A stretch of DNA of 43,277 bases from CBINFS01 sp966250015 (GTDB taxonomy: Bacteria > Bacteroidota > Rhodothermia > Rhodothermales > DASSAV01). The number at the start of each line of letters is the position of its first letter. Within the stretch, counting starts at the first letter, position 1. Below the pieces are notes generated by a model. That model had not been told where the DNA came from, ran no database searches, and worked only from the letters and a program-made list of their open reading frames with translations. The stretch is from NCBI GenBank assembly GCA_966250015.1, contig CBINFS010000032.1, positions 1 to 43,277 on the forward strand, written 5' to 3'. Positions 26,501-34,554 of the stretch are shown here, one piece after another. The position numbers and the translations under genes are program-made.

Positions 26501-28293
26501 GCCAGCTTCTCGGCCGCCCCTTCACGTTCCTCCTCCGGCAGGTGCTCGAGGTCGTGTAGTTCGACCCGCACGGGGTCCGGCGGCAGGACGAGCTGAACGG
26601 GCCGGCCGTCCGACGACGGGAAGATCGTTCGTAGCGGCTCGTGGCGGGATACGATCTCGGTCAGGCATTGCGCCAGCACGTTCCGGTCGAGCGGGCCTTT
26701 GATCGATAGCGCCGTCGGACGATTGCCCGCCGGACTCAGAGGCTCCATCTGGTGCCACACCCAGAGCCCCTCCTGCGCGGCCGCCAATGGCGCAGGCTTT
26801 CCAGCACCGGCGACCACAATTACTTTCCCAGGCTGTGGCCGGGGGAGCGCCGCGATCGGTTGGTCCGGCTCGGCGAGGGCGGCCTGGAGCAGCTCCTGAT
26901 AGTGATCCACCATACCCTCGATGGTAGACCGGTCGAAAAGGTCGGAATTGTAGCGCATCTTCCCGATCATCCGATCCCCCAGCGGCGTGAAGCCGAACGC
27001 CATGTCGAACTTCGACGTGTTGAGCCTGATCGGTATGGGCGTACTCTCCAAACCGGGCAGCGAAACCGACCGCTCCTTGCCAGCCTGGTAGGTGAACATG
27101 ACCTGGAAGATCGGATTGTGGCTCAGGCTTCGCTCAGGCCTCAGCTCCTCGACCAGCTTCTCGAACGGGACGTCCTGATTGGCGATTGCGTCCAGCGCCA
27201 CGCCGCGAACGCGGTTTACCACGTCCATAAACGTGGGATCACCCGAAAGGTCGGATCGGATGACGACGGTGTTGACGAAGAATCCGATCAGGTTCTCGAT
27301 TTCGCTCCGGTGCCGGCCTGCCATCGGCGTCCCGACGATCAGGTCCGTCTGCCCGGTGTACTGGTGCAGGAAAACCTTGAAGGTTGCCAGTAGCAGCATG
27401 AACGGGGTCAACCCGTTCTCGCGGGCAAAGCGCCTGACCTCGTCGGCAAGCTCCTCCGGAAGCTCGAACGGCACCGACCCTCCGTGGTATCGCTGGACGG
27501 CAGGCCGAGGCCGGTCCAGGGGCAGGTTGGTCACCGGCAGGGGAGCGGTGAGTTGTCGCTTCCAGTAGGCCAGCTGCCGACGGGGCTCCTCTCCCTTTAG
27601 CCACTCCTGCTGCCAGAATGCATAATCGGCGTACTGGACGGGCAGCTCGGGCAGCTCCGCCCGAGTGCCGTTCACCGTGGCTGTGTAAACTTTGGATACC
27701 TCCCGGATCATGATTGGAAACGACCAGCCGTCGATGGCAATGTGATGGGCTACCATCAGTAATGCGTGGTCGTCCGGTCCAAGCTGGACCAGCGTCACGC
27801 GCAGCATTCGGTCCCGGCTCAGGTCGTACGGACGCGCCGCTTCTTCATTCAGTAACCTTTCGAGCGCCGCTGAATCGAGACCCTTACTTTCGATCCGATT
27901 GATGAGGACGGGGTAAGGATCGTCGATGACCTGTTCCGGCGTCCCGCCGACGGATACGTAACGCGTCCGAAGCACCTCGTGCCGCTCGACGACGGCGTCG
28001 AACGCTTTCTGAAGGGCACCCTCCTCGAGCCTTCCCGTAAGCCGATGCGCCGCCGCAACGTGGTAAAAGGGACTGCCCGGATTGAGCTGGTCGAGGAACC
28101 ACAATCGTTGCTGCGCAAACGAGGGTGGCACGTTCGACCGGATGCCACGGCGGACGATCTTCGACGTGGAATCAGGCGGGGGAGCCTGTTCCTTCAACCG
28201 TGTCTCGAGCAGAGCCCGCTGCTCCGGGGTCAGCGCGGCAATACGGGCGAGAAGATCGGCAGGAAGCCCTGCATCCGAAGGGGAATCACTCAT
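23545..28293 (-). CDS. NRPS protein with tandem condensation domains, C-C-A-T
   Basis: The start is the ATG at 28293, which overlaps the lyase-family stop (ATGA); an upstream in-frame start would add only 15 residues. The protein has 1582 residues. Domains: condensation 1 (~55-480) with HHIAIDG at 183-189; condensation 2 (~500-945) with HHIVFDG at 633-639; adenylation (~950-1460) with YTSGSTGRPKG and YRTGD; carrier (~1490-1560) with Ser1510 in LGGHSLL. Both condensation domains keep the catalytic histidine, and no carrier lies between them. Pocket: Asp1156, Thr1157, Glu1160, Asp1199, Ile1227, Gly1229, Thr1254, Val1262, Ile1263 (DTEDIGTVI). Two buried acids suggest a basic amino acid; from memory similar codes occur for lysine or beta-lysine. 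It is the middle extender, and its stop overlaps the next start. Confidence 0.92.
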   Translation of the reverse strand: MSDSPSDAGLPADLLARIAALTPEQRALLETRLKEQAPPPDSTSKIVRRGIRSNVPPSFAQQRLWFLDQLNPGSPFYHVAAAHRLTGRLEEGALQKAFDAVVERHEVLRTRYVSVGGTPEQVIDDPYPVLINRIESKGLDSAALERLLNEEAARPYDLSRDRMLRVTLVQLGPDDHALLMVAHHIAIDGWSFPIMIREVSKVYTATVNGTRAELPELPVQYADYAFWQQEWLKGEEPRRQLAYWKRQLTAPLPVTNLPLDRPRPAVQRYHGGSVPFELPEELADEVRRFARENGLTPFMLLLATFKVFLHQYTGQTDLIVGTPMAGRHRSEIENLIGFFVNTVVIRSDLSGDPTFMDVVNRVRGVALDAIANQDVPFEKLVEELRPERSLSHNPIFQVMFTYQAGKERSVSLPGLESTPIPIRLNTSKFDMAFGFTPLGDRMIGKMRYNSDLFDRSTIEGMVDHYQELLQAALAEPDQPIAALPRPQPGKVIVVAGAGKPAPLAAAQEGLWVWHQMEPLSPAGNRPTALSIKGPLDRNVLAQCLTEIVSRHEPLRTIFPSSDGRPVQLVLPPDPVRVELHDLEHLPEEEREGAAEKLAALEALRPIDLEHGPIFRAVLYRLTEARHLLVLLTHHIVFDGWSEQVLHRELSALYAAFRAGKPSPLPELRTRYVEYAERQLKRLKNGALESQLAYWRRRLAGLPDTFSLRSDYPRPEALSHRGLKHSAVIPHDLTEKIKAWSRRERVTLYMTLLAAFKALLYRYTDREDVVVGTPVAGRLEADVEPLVGLFINAVVLRTGLSGDLAFRELVQKVRETTLEAFSHQEVPFDRLVEELHPERRYNRWPLFQILFQLRNLPHAEPMDGEVTFTSFELDAGINDGKDLSVDVTETAGGLVCTFRYAADLFRPDTIERFAGHYVNVLEGAVSDPERPVSHIPLLTENERRRILEGWNRTDAAYPRDEYVHDWIERQAGRTPDATAIDFEDRRLTYRELNERANRLAHHLVALGVGPGRRVGLCVERSPEMIVGMLGILKAGGAYVPLDPSYPDTRLALMLDDARPEVLLTQHHLRERLPASGGQVVFVDPQEGNLSQYEPTAPPVHLTDEDVAYVMYTSGSTGRPKGVLVPHRALTNFTWAAGKAYGIRPDDRVLQFASISFDTAVEEIFPTLAAGAALVLRTESMLTSMAKFVEECSRYGITVLDLPTAFWHELTPALEPAKLSLPPLIRTVIIGGERARPDRLAEWKERVGSQVRLFNTYGPTETTVIATLQELTDRALSKDEEVPIGRPIANVWVYVLDRNMNPVPVGVPGELYIGGEGVALGYLNQPELTAQSFVPDPFGKTPGQVLYRTGDLARWLPDGALVFAGRKDEQVKIRGYRVEPGEVEAVLNQHPAVRESVVIITDDAAGEKRLVAYVAPSGDLELLPGALDEYVRSRLPSYMIPWQYVTVLALPLLPNGKVNKNALPAPPTAGGASTAVAPRTPVETRLLAIWKSVLGVDDIGVEDNFFALGGHSLLVMRVMAKVQDVFKTHLPIRYFFEAPTVASFARLLDSHSDLQKAKENPGAIKPVRRDGFRRKGFDAPETDT

Positions 28294-29141
28294 CGGTAGG
28301 CTCTCCTTTCGATGTTTTCGTTCAGCACGCGCGTGCAATCGGCCACGCCGATGGTTCCGTTAACGACTGCCGGCAATCTTCCATCACGCTCCCGCAGGCT
28401 GAGCATCGCCTTGTGGATGGCTTCCTGGACGGGGAAAAGGCACGGCGTGCTGTAAATCACCATCGACGCCCCGGCCGCGCAAAGCTCCGTCAGACTGCAA
28501 AGCGGCGACTTGCCGCCCGCGATCTGGTTGAAAACGACCGGCAGATCCACGTGCGACTTCACCTCCGACAGGATGGCGAGGTCGCGCAGGCCGTCCACCA
28601 GGATGGCATCGGCGCCCGCCGCCGCGTAGGCGTCCACACGCCTAAAGATGTCTTCCGGATCGCGCGCGTCAGTTCGCGCCACCACGAACATCTCGCGCCG
28701 CGTGGCCAGCACCTGCTCGAGCTTCTTCACGTAATCGTCCACCTCCATGAGCAACTTGCCGTCGAAGTGGCCGCAGTGGCGGGGCCGGCGCTGGTCTTCG
28801 AGCACCACCCCCGACGCCCTCATCGCCTCGAGCACCGAAACGGTGTGGCAGGCCACCTCCGTGTCGCAGTAGCCGTCGTCGATGTCGACGAGCAGGTGGA
28901 CGTCGGGCAACACTGTCCGAATGCGCTGCACGAACGCGGTGATGTCGGTCCACGTGATGAAACCGATGTCCGGCAGTCCGTAGTAGCTCGCCGCGAACCC
29001 GAAACCGCTGATGAAAAGTGCGTCGTAATGCTGGGCGGCGATGGTGGCGGAAAACACGTCGTAGACGCCGATGAAGGGCATGATGCCTCGGTTCGAGACT
29101 TCTTCCCGCAGGGGGAGTAGGGAGCGGCTAACCTCGTACAT
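28290..29141 (-). CDS. Isocitrate lyase/PEP mutase superfamily enzyme, lyase-type (oxaloacetate hydrolase candidate)
   Basis: The ATG at 29141 (MYEVSRSLLPL) is preceded by GAGGACGA and gives 283 residues; an upstream TTG at 29177 is less likely. The fold is the (beta/alpha)8 lyase superfamily: FIGVYDVFSA, ISGFGFAASYYGLPD, the metal-binding VDIDDGY (Asp86, Asp88, Asp89) and the active loop LEDQRRPRHCGH (115-125). Cys123 in RHCGH matches the catalytic KRCGH of isocitrate, methylisocitrate and oxaloacetate-cleaving enzymes. PEP mutases instead have EDKx5NS. In FNQIAGGKSP...MVIYSTP, Ser231 sits where methylisocitrate lyases have Pro; from memory an active-site Ser there marks oxaloacetate acetylhydrolase. 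The next NRPS start overlaps its stop by 4 nt, so it belongs to the peptide pathway, probably as a precursor enzyme. Superfamily is certain, reaction is inferred. Confidence 0.88.
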   Translation of the reverse strand: MYEVSRSLLPLREEVSNRGIMPFIGVYDVFSATIAAQHYDALFISGFGFAASYYGLPDIGFITWTDITAFVQRIRTVLPDVHLLVDIDDGYCDTEVACHTVSVLEAMRASGVVLEDQRRPRHCGHFDGKLLMEVDDYVKKLEQVLATRREMFVVARTDARDPEDIFRRVDAYAAAGADAILVDGLRDLAILSEVKSHVDLPVVFNQIAGGKSPLCSLTELCAAGASMVIYSTPCLFPVQEAIHKAMLSLRERDGRLPAVVNGTIGVADCTRVLNENIERRAYR

Positions 29142-29215
29142 TCGTCCTCGTGTTTGGATGATTTGAGTTCCGGGCAAGAGGGGTTACAGGGTGCAGCAAT
29201 AGGATTCCTGGACCT

Positions 29216-32200
29216 TCAGGGTGCGGGCAGGGAGCCGTTTTCGACCTCGATCAAAATGTGGTTCAGCTTCTGCACGCCCGAGCTCTCTGCCATTCGTTTT
29301 GTGATGGCGGCGGACAGCTCCGCGATCGTCGGCGCACTGAGCAGCAGATGGACGGGTATCTCAGTGTTCAGGCGGCTGCGCAACCGCGCCGCCATCCGAA
29401 CGGCCAGAAGCGAATGCCCGCCCAGCTCGAAGAAGTTGTCGCGTACGCCGACCCGGTTCAGGTGCAGCATTTCCTTCCACAGTGACGCCAGCTCCCGCTC
29501 GAGCGGCGTGTAGGGCGCCACGTAAGCCTCCTTATTCTGAGCGGGTTCGGGTGCGGGAAGCGCCTTCCGGTCGACTTTGCCGTTGGGCGTGAGGGGCAGC
29601 GCCTCCAGGAACACGAAAGCCGAAGGAATCAGGGCGGCAGGGAGGTATCGGGCGAGATGGTGTTGCAACGACGCGGTGGTTACGTCCTCTTCGGCCACGA
29701 CGTAGGCCACGAGCTGGTGCTGTCCCGTTTCTTTTTGCCGCGCAACCACGGTGCAAGCGCGGACGCTCGGGTGCCGGCTCAGCACCGCGACCACCTCCCC
29801 GGGCTCGACGCGCACGCCGTTGACCTTCACCTGGTCGTCCAGCCGCCCCTCGACGACGAGCAGGCCGTCCGGCCGGTAGTATCCGACGTCGCCCGTCCGA
29901 TACAGCACGTCGTCCCGTTCGTCCGACCAGGGGTTCGGCACGAAACGCTCCTTCGTTTGCTCCGGCGCGTTGAGGTACCCACGGGTTCGGAACGGAGTGC
30001 GGATGGTGACTTCACCCGGCTCGAGAATGCCGCAAGGTTGGCCTCCTGATCCCACCACTATGGCTTGGATCTGCGGAAGGGGCACGCCAACTGGCAACAG
30101 TCCCGGCTCGGGGTCTTCCGGAACGATGTAAAACACCTTGGCCATCGTCGTTTCGGTTGGCCCGTACAGGTTGACCATCCCGTGGGTACCGAATGCATCG
30201 CGCCATGCTTCGACGAGCTTACCTGTGAGGGGCTCGCCGGCGAAGTACGTCCACCGCAAACGTGCCGTCCCGCGTTCGATAGTCCGACGTGCGTCCAACC
30301 ACGATCGGGCAAGCGACGGCACCGCGTGGATAAGGGTAATCCCCCGCGATACGATCCACGCCATCACTTCTTCGGGCAACAGCGCTTCCTGAGGCAGGCA
30401 AAGCGTGCCCCCGCTCGTCAGGGGCAGGAAGATCGTCCGCAGCACCACGTCGAAGGAGATACCGGTCAGGCCAGCACAGCGGTCGCCGGGGCCGGCGTCG
30501 AACGTCTGGCGTTGCCAGTCGAGGAAGTGGCTGATGCCCCGGTGTTCACCCAGCACGGCCTTGGGCGTGCCCGCCGTTCCGGAGGTGAAGAAGATGAACG
30601 CCGCGTCCTCGGGTCGGACGTTCGGCAGGTCTTCAAGCCTATCGTCGAGCTCCCGTACGACGTCGCCGAGCCGAAGGATACGCGAGGGTGAAAGCTCGGC
30701 GCACCATTCCGGCGAAACGTCGGCTTCTCCGGTCAGCACGGCGTATCGGGCTCGTCCTTCACGCAACATCAGAGCCTTTCGCTCGCGAGGAAAGACGGGA
30801 TCGACGGTCATCACGACACCCCCACAGCGCCAGACCCCCAGGATCCCGGCAACGAGGTCGAAGCCGAGCGGGCCGCTCAGGGCGACGGTTTCGCCGGGCT
30901 GAAGCCCCCGCCGCCGCAGCTCAAAGGCGATCTGAAGCGACCGGCGGTACAGATTCGCATAGCTGTAGTGTCGGTCCCCCTCCTCGATAGCCGTCCGTTC
31001 CGGAAAATCCCGGGCTAGCTGGTCCACGGTCTTAAAGACCGGCTCATGCACAGGCTGCGGAAGCGAAAGGCTCAGGTCGGGCAGGATCGACTTGTCCCTA
31101 TCCGTTCGTAAGGAATACACGTCGATGGCCGTATCCGGCGCCGAAACGATCTGTTCGAGCAGCCCGACGTATTGCTGCTGGAGCAGATCGATCGTCTCGG
31201 ACGAAAACAGGTCGCGGTCGTAGGCACACACCCCGTACAGGCGGCCGTCCCGCTCGGTGAACTCCAGCGACAGCTCATACCGCGCGAGGCCGCTGTCGAC
31301 CTGCTCGATCTCGACCTGCAATCCAGCCTCCGTTTCGATGCTTTTCGGATAATTTCGAAGCTGGAAAACAACCTGGTACAGGGGCAGCCGGTTCGGTTGC
31401 CGTTCGGGGTGCAGCTCGGCTACCAGCTTCTCGAAGGGTACGTCCTGGTTCGACAGTGCTTCGAGCACCGTCACGTGGACCTGCCTGAGGAAGCTTCGGA
31501 ACGCCGGGTTGCCGCTCAGGTCAGCCCGTAACACCAAAACGTTGATGAAGCACCCGATGAGACCCTCCGTATCCGCGTGCCTGCGCCCCGCCACCGGGCA
31601 CCCGACCGTCAGATCGTCCTGCCTCGAATGGCGGTGGAGCAGCACCTGGAAAGCCGCCAGTAGAAGCGTAAAAAGCGTGACTCTTTCCCGCCTGCTCAGC
31701 TCCTGGAGCGAGGCGGTTAGCCCGGCCGGCACCTCGAAGTAAAGCTCGGCGCCCCGATGGCGCGGTCTCGACGGGCGGGCGTAATCGGTCCGCAGGTCGA
31801 GCGGTTGCACGCCGTCCAGCCGACGCCGCCAGTAATCGAGTTGCCGCTCGACGGTCTCCGACCGCAGCCATTCCCGTTGCCGACGCGCGTAATCGCCGTA
31901 CTGGATGGGAAGCCCGGGCAGGGGAGAGGGCTGCCCGGCCGAAAAGGCCTCATAAAGGACGGCCAGCTCCCGCCTGAAAACGTCCGTCGACCACCCGTCG
32001 AAAATCGCGTGATGAGCGACGAGCACCAGGTCGTGCTCTCGCTCGGCGAGCCGGATCAGCAGCATCCGAAGGAGAGGTCCACGCTCCAGATCGGTCGGAC
32101 GCCGGACCTCCTCCTGCGCGATCCGAATGCGTTCTGCCTCCCGAACGCGTTCGGGGAATCCGCTCAGATCGACGAACCGCAGGGGCGCCTTGAAAGGCTC

Positions 32201-32548
32201 GTGGACGATCTGGCGGGGCTCGCCGTCGACCTCTTCGAACGTCGTGCGCAGCACCTCGTGCCGCCGCAGGATCTCCTTCAGACTCGCCGACAGGACCTGC
32301 CGGTCCAGCGCTCCGCGCAGCCGGAACACGCGGAGCGTGTGGTACACCGGAACGTCCGGCTCGGTAAGGTGAATCAACCGGATACGGTCCTGGACGAATG
32401 AAAGGGGAGCGGGACCGTCCACTTGGCTAACCGGTACTTCCGCTTGTATCGGCCGGCCTCCCAGCGCCGACAGCCGCTCCTCGAGCATGCGCTTCCGTTC
32501 GGAAGAGAGCTGGAGGCGGGGCTGCGAAGTGTCGGGTCGCGCTGGCAT
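29216..32548 (-). CDS. NRPS module, C-A-T, with Lys2 (alpha-aminoadipate)-like adenylation pocket
   Basis: This 1110-residue protein starts at the ATG at 32548, 34 nt after the loader stop. Domains: condensation (~45-475) with HHAIFDG at 179-185; adenylation (~500-1000) with FFTSGTAGTPKAV, NLYGPTETT, YRTGD and NGKVDRKAL; carrier (~1015-1085) with Ser1046 in ELGGHSLLA. After the P-loop it reads LGEHRGISHFLDWQ, not the usual NRPS sequence. The pocket is Asp700, Val701, Arg704, His741, Tyr768, Ala770, Leu794, Met802, Ala803 (DVRHYALMA). The code I recall for yeast Lys2, which activates alpha-aminoadipate, is DPRHFVMRA. Arg and His suggest an acidic substrate. As the first condensation domain in the line, it should join the loader's acyl group to this amino acid. 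The carrier is followed by a short acidic tail. Confidence 0.92.
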   Translation of the reverse strand: MPARPDTSQPRLQLSSERKRMLEERLSALGGRPIQAEVPVSQVDGPAPLSFVQDRIRLIHLTEPDVPVYHTLRVFRLRGALDRQVLSASLKEILRRHEVLRTTFEEVDGEPRQIVHEPFKAPLRFVDLSGFPERVREAERIRIAQEEVRRPTDLERGPLLRMLLIRLAEREHDLVLVAHHAIFDGWSTDVFRRELAVLYEAFSAGQPSPLPGLPIQYGDYARRQREWLRSETVERQLDYWRRRLDGVQPLDLRTDYARPSRPRHRGAELYFEVPAGLTASLQELSRRERVTLFTLLLAAFQVLLHRHSRQDDLTVGCPVAGRRHADTEGLIGCFINVLVLRADLSGNPAFRSFLRQVHVTVLEALSNQDVPFEKLVAELHPERQPNRLPLYQVVFQLRNYPKSIETEAGLQVEIEQVDSGLARYELSLEFTERDGRLYGVCAYDRDLFSSETIDLLQQQYVGLLEQIVSAPDTAIDVYSLRTDRDKSILPDLSLSLPQPVHEPVFKTVDQLARDFPERTAIEEGDRHYSYANLYRRSLQIAFELRRRGLQPGETVALSGPLGFDLVAGILGVWRCGGVVMTVDPVFPRERKALMLREGRARYAVLTGEADVSPEWCAELSPSRILRLGDVVRELDDRLEDLPNVRPEDAAFIFFTSGTAGTPKAVLGEHRGISHFLDWQRQTFDAGPGDRCAGLTGISFDVVLRTIFLPLTSGGTLCLPQEALLPEEVMAWIVSRGITLIHAVPSLARSWLDARRTIERGTARLRWTYFAGEPLTGKLVEAWRDAFGTHGMVNLYGPTETTMAKVFYIVPEDPEPGLLPVGVPLPQIQAIVVGSGGQPCGILEPGEVTIRTPFRTRGYLNAPEQTKERFVPNPWSDERDDVLYRTGDVGYYRPDGLLVVEGRLDDQVKVNGVRVEPGEVVAVLSRHPSVRACTVVARQKETGQHQLVAYVVAEEDVTTASLQHHLARYLPAALIPSAFVFLEALPLTPNGKVDRKALPAPEPAQNKEAYVAPYTPLERELASLWKEMLHLNRVGVRDNFFELGGHSLLAVRMAARLRSRLNTEIPVHLLLSAPTIAELSAAITKRMAESSGVQKLNHILIEVENGSLPAP

Positions 32549-32582
32549 GGCTTACCACTGGTTATGCCCGTGGAGGACGCGG

Positions 32583-34439
32583 CTAGGGCAGGCTTTCTTC
32601 CGTGCGGACGAGACGGGTATCGATGAGCGTGGCCTGCTCGGCAATAGTGGGGGCGTCGAAGAAATCGAGCACCGAAAGCTCCAGATCGAACTCCTGCCGA
32701 ATGCGAGAGAGAAGCCGCGTGGCCAGCATCGAGTCGCCCCCGACGTCGAGGAAATGGTCGTTTACGCCGACGCCGTCCAGCCCCAGGATTTCGATCCACA
32801 GCGCCGCCAGCACCTTTTCGACGGCCGACACCGGTTCAGTGGACGGCTCCCGTTCGGACGGCGTCTCCGGCTCGGCTCTCACGCCGACGCCTAACCGCTC
32901 GGCGAGGCCGATCCGTTGGATCTTTCCCGTAGGGCCCTTCGGAATCTCTTGCAGGAACAGGATCTGCCGGGGCACCTTGAACGCGGCGAGACGTGCGGCC
33001 GCAAACTCGCGAAGCTGCCGTTCCGTAACCGTACGCTCCGGATGCAAAACGACGGCCGCCGCGACGTCCTCCCCGAGCGCCGGATCCGGTACGGCAAACA
33101 CGACGGCCTGGGCAACCGCCGGGTGGTCCAGCAGCACCTCGTCTACCTCACGCGGCGAGATCTTTTCTCCCCCGCGATTGATGATTTCCTTCAGGCGCCC
33201 CGTGATCGTCAGGTAGCCGTCCTCGTCGAACGATCCCTGATCGCCCGTCCGGAACCAGCCGTCCGTGAACGCGCGTGCGTTGGCTTCGGGGTTGTTCTCG
33301 TAGCCGCCCATCACATTTGCGCCGCGGATGACGATCTCGCCCGTCCTCCCGGGCGGCAGCAGATGGCCTGCTTCATCCATGATGGCGACCTCGGGTCCTG
33401 CGGCCAGTCCAACCGTTCCGGGCTTCCGTTTTAAGGGCGGCAGCGGGTTGCTCGCCATCTGATGTGCCGCCTCGGTCATCCCGTACGCCTCGACCACCGG
33501 CGCTCCGAACGTCTGCTCGAGCGCTTCGAGCACCTGCGGTGCAAGCGACGACGAGGACGACCGGATGAAACGCAGCAGATTCTCTTCGATCACCCGTCTG
33601 TTGTCGCCCGCACGCGCCAGGATTGCCTGGTGCATCGTCGGGACCGCCGTGTACCAGGTCGGCCGGCACGCCATCATCCAGTCGAAGAACTGCGGCGCAT
33701 AGAAGCCCGGCGTGCAACACACCCGTCCGCCTGCAGCCACTGACGCCAGCACCGCCGCCATCAGGCCGTGAATGTGGAAGAGCGGCATCACGTTCAGGCA
33801 GCGGTCTTCCGGACCGAGATGGAGCGTTCGGGCAATGTTGTGCGCTGATGCGCACAGGTTCCGGTGCGTCAACGGCACGATCTTCGGCCGGGAGGTCGTG
33901 CCGGACGTGTGGAGGATCAGGGCTACGTCGTCTGCTTCAGCCGTACCCGTCCCGGTATTCTCTCCTATCGGCTCTCCTTCAAGCTCGAACAGCCCGGCAG
34001 CCTCGTCGTAAAGCGGCTGGAGCTGTAAAATCGGGATCCCGAGCGCGCTGGCCGTTTCCGTCGCCGGTGAGGTCTCCCCGGCCAGCACGATGAGCGCCTT
34101 CGCCTTAAGATCGGTCAGGTAAAAGCTGAACTCGGCCTCCTGGTACGCGGGGTTCAGGGGCGCGCTGGTCGCATGTGAGGCGACGGCGAGGAACGCCGTC
34201 GCCATCTCCGGCCCGTTCGGCAGCACGATTGCTACCCGGTCGTTCCGTCCAATCCCCAGCGCGTTGAGCCGCTCCCCCGTGCGCGTGATGAGCCCGAGCA
34301 GATCGCCATACGACAGCGGCTTCCTCCCCGGCGCCTCGATCGCCCCCGCCCGTGCATCCGTCGCGACTCGTGAAGAGAGAAGCAGATAAACCGAGTCCAC
34401 GACCCGAGGAGGGGTTTCTTCAACGATGTGAGAGATCAT
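32583..34439 (-). CDS. NRPS loading protein: oxalyl-CoA synthetase (AAE3/Pcs60)-like acyl-AMP ligase fused to carrier
   Basis: This 618-residue protein has an acyl-adenylate-forming domain (~15-510) and a C-terminal carrier (~535-605) with Ser570 in DVGGDSML. The ligase is not of the amino-acid type. Its motifs are HTSGTTSRPKIVPLTHRN (177-194), PLFHIHGL, TWYTAVPTMHQ, RFIRSSSSSLAP, AYGMTEAAHQMASNPLPP (318-335), INRGGEKISPREVD and PTGKIQR. These agree closely with my recollection of plant AAE3 and yeast Pcs60, which make oxalyl-CoA from oxalate. The fused carrier suggests the acyl group goes to the protein's own phosphopantetheine instead of CoA. It is the first gene of the operon and would supply the starter unit. 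Oxalate is the favoured guess; other small or aromatic acids remain possible. There is no condensation domain. Confidence 0.9.
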   Translation of the reverse strand: MISHIVEETPPRVVDSVYLLLSSRVATDARAGAIEAPGRKPLSYGDLLGLITRTGERLNALGIGRNDRVAIVLPNGPEMATAFLAVASHATSAPLNPAYQEAEFSFYLTDLKAKALIVLAGETSPATETASALGIPILQLQPLYDEAAGLFELEGEPIGENTGTGTAEADDVALILHTSGTTSRPKIVPLTHRNLCASAHNIARTLHLGPEDRCLNVMPLFHIHGLMAAVLASVAAGGRVCCTPGFYAPQFFDWMMACRPTWYTAVPTMHQAILARAGDNRRVIEENLLRFIRSSSSSLAPQVLEALEQTFGAPVVEAYGMTEAAHQMASNPLPPLKRKPGTVGLAAGPEVAIMDEAGHLLPPGRTGEIVIRGANVMGGYENNPEANARAFTDGWFRTGDQGSFDEDGYLTITGRLKEIINRGGEKISPREVDEVLLDHPAVAQAVVFAVPDPALGEDVAAAVVLHPERTVTERQLREFAAARLAAFKVPRQILFLQEIPKGPTGKIQRIGLAERLGVGVRAEPETPSEREPSTEPVSAVEKVLAALWIEILGLDGVGVNDHFLDVGGDSMLATRLLSRIRQEFDLELSVLDFFDAPTIAEQATLIDTRLVRTEESLP

Positions 34440-34525
34440 GGAACCGTCGAGGAGCCTGAATAGAGCGGGCCTTGCCGGAGACCCGTGCCGACGACCTTAG
34501 AGGATGTAAAAAGGATTAAATACCC

Positions 34526-34554
34526 CGAAATAGGTGTAGTCTTTAAAACGCAAT
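34526..34554 (-). promoter_or_regulatory. Candidate promoter of the peptide operon
   Basis: Read on the minus strand, ATTG (34554-34551) is followed after 18 nt by TATTTCG (34532-34526), about 87 nt before the loader ATG at 34439. The stretch is AT-rich compared with its surroundings and resembles the Bacteroidota TTTG...TAnnTTTG promoter pattern. No operator or riboswitch is evident. Confidence 0.28.

Noticed and set aside
28290..29141. Phosphonate or phosphonopeptide pathway based on a PEP-mutase-family gene
   Set aside because: The loop is EDQ...RHCGH with a lyase cysteine, not EDKx5NS. No phosphonopyruvate decarboxylase or other phosphonate gene is in the window.
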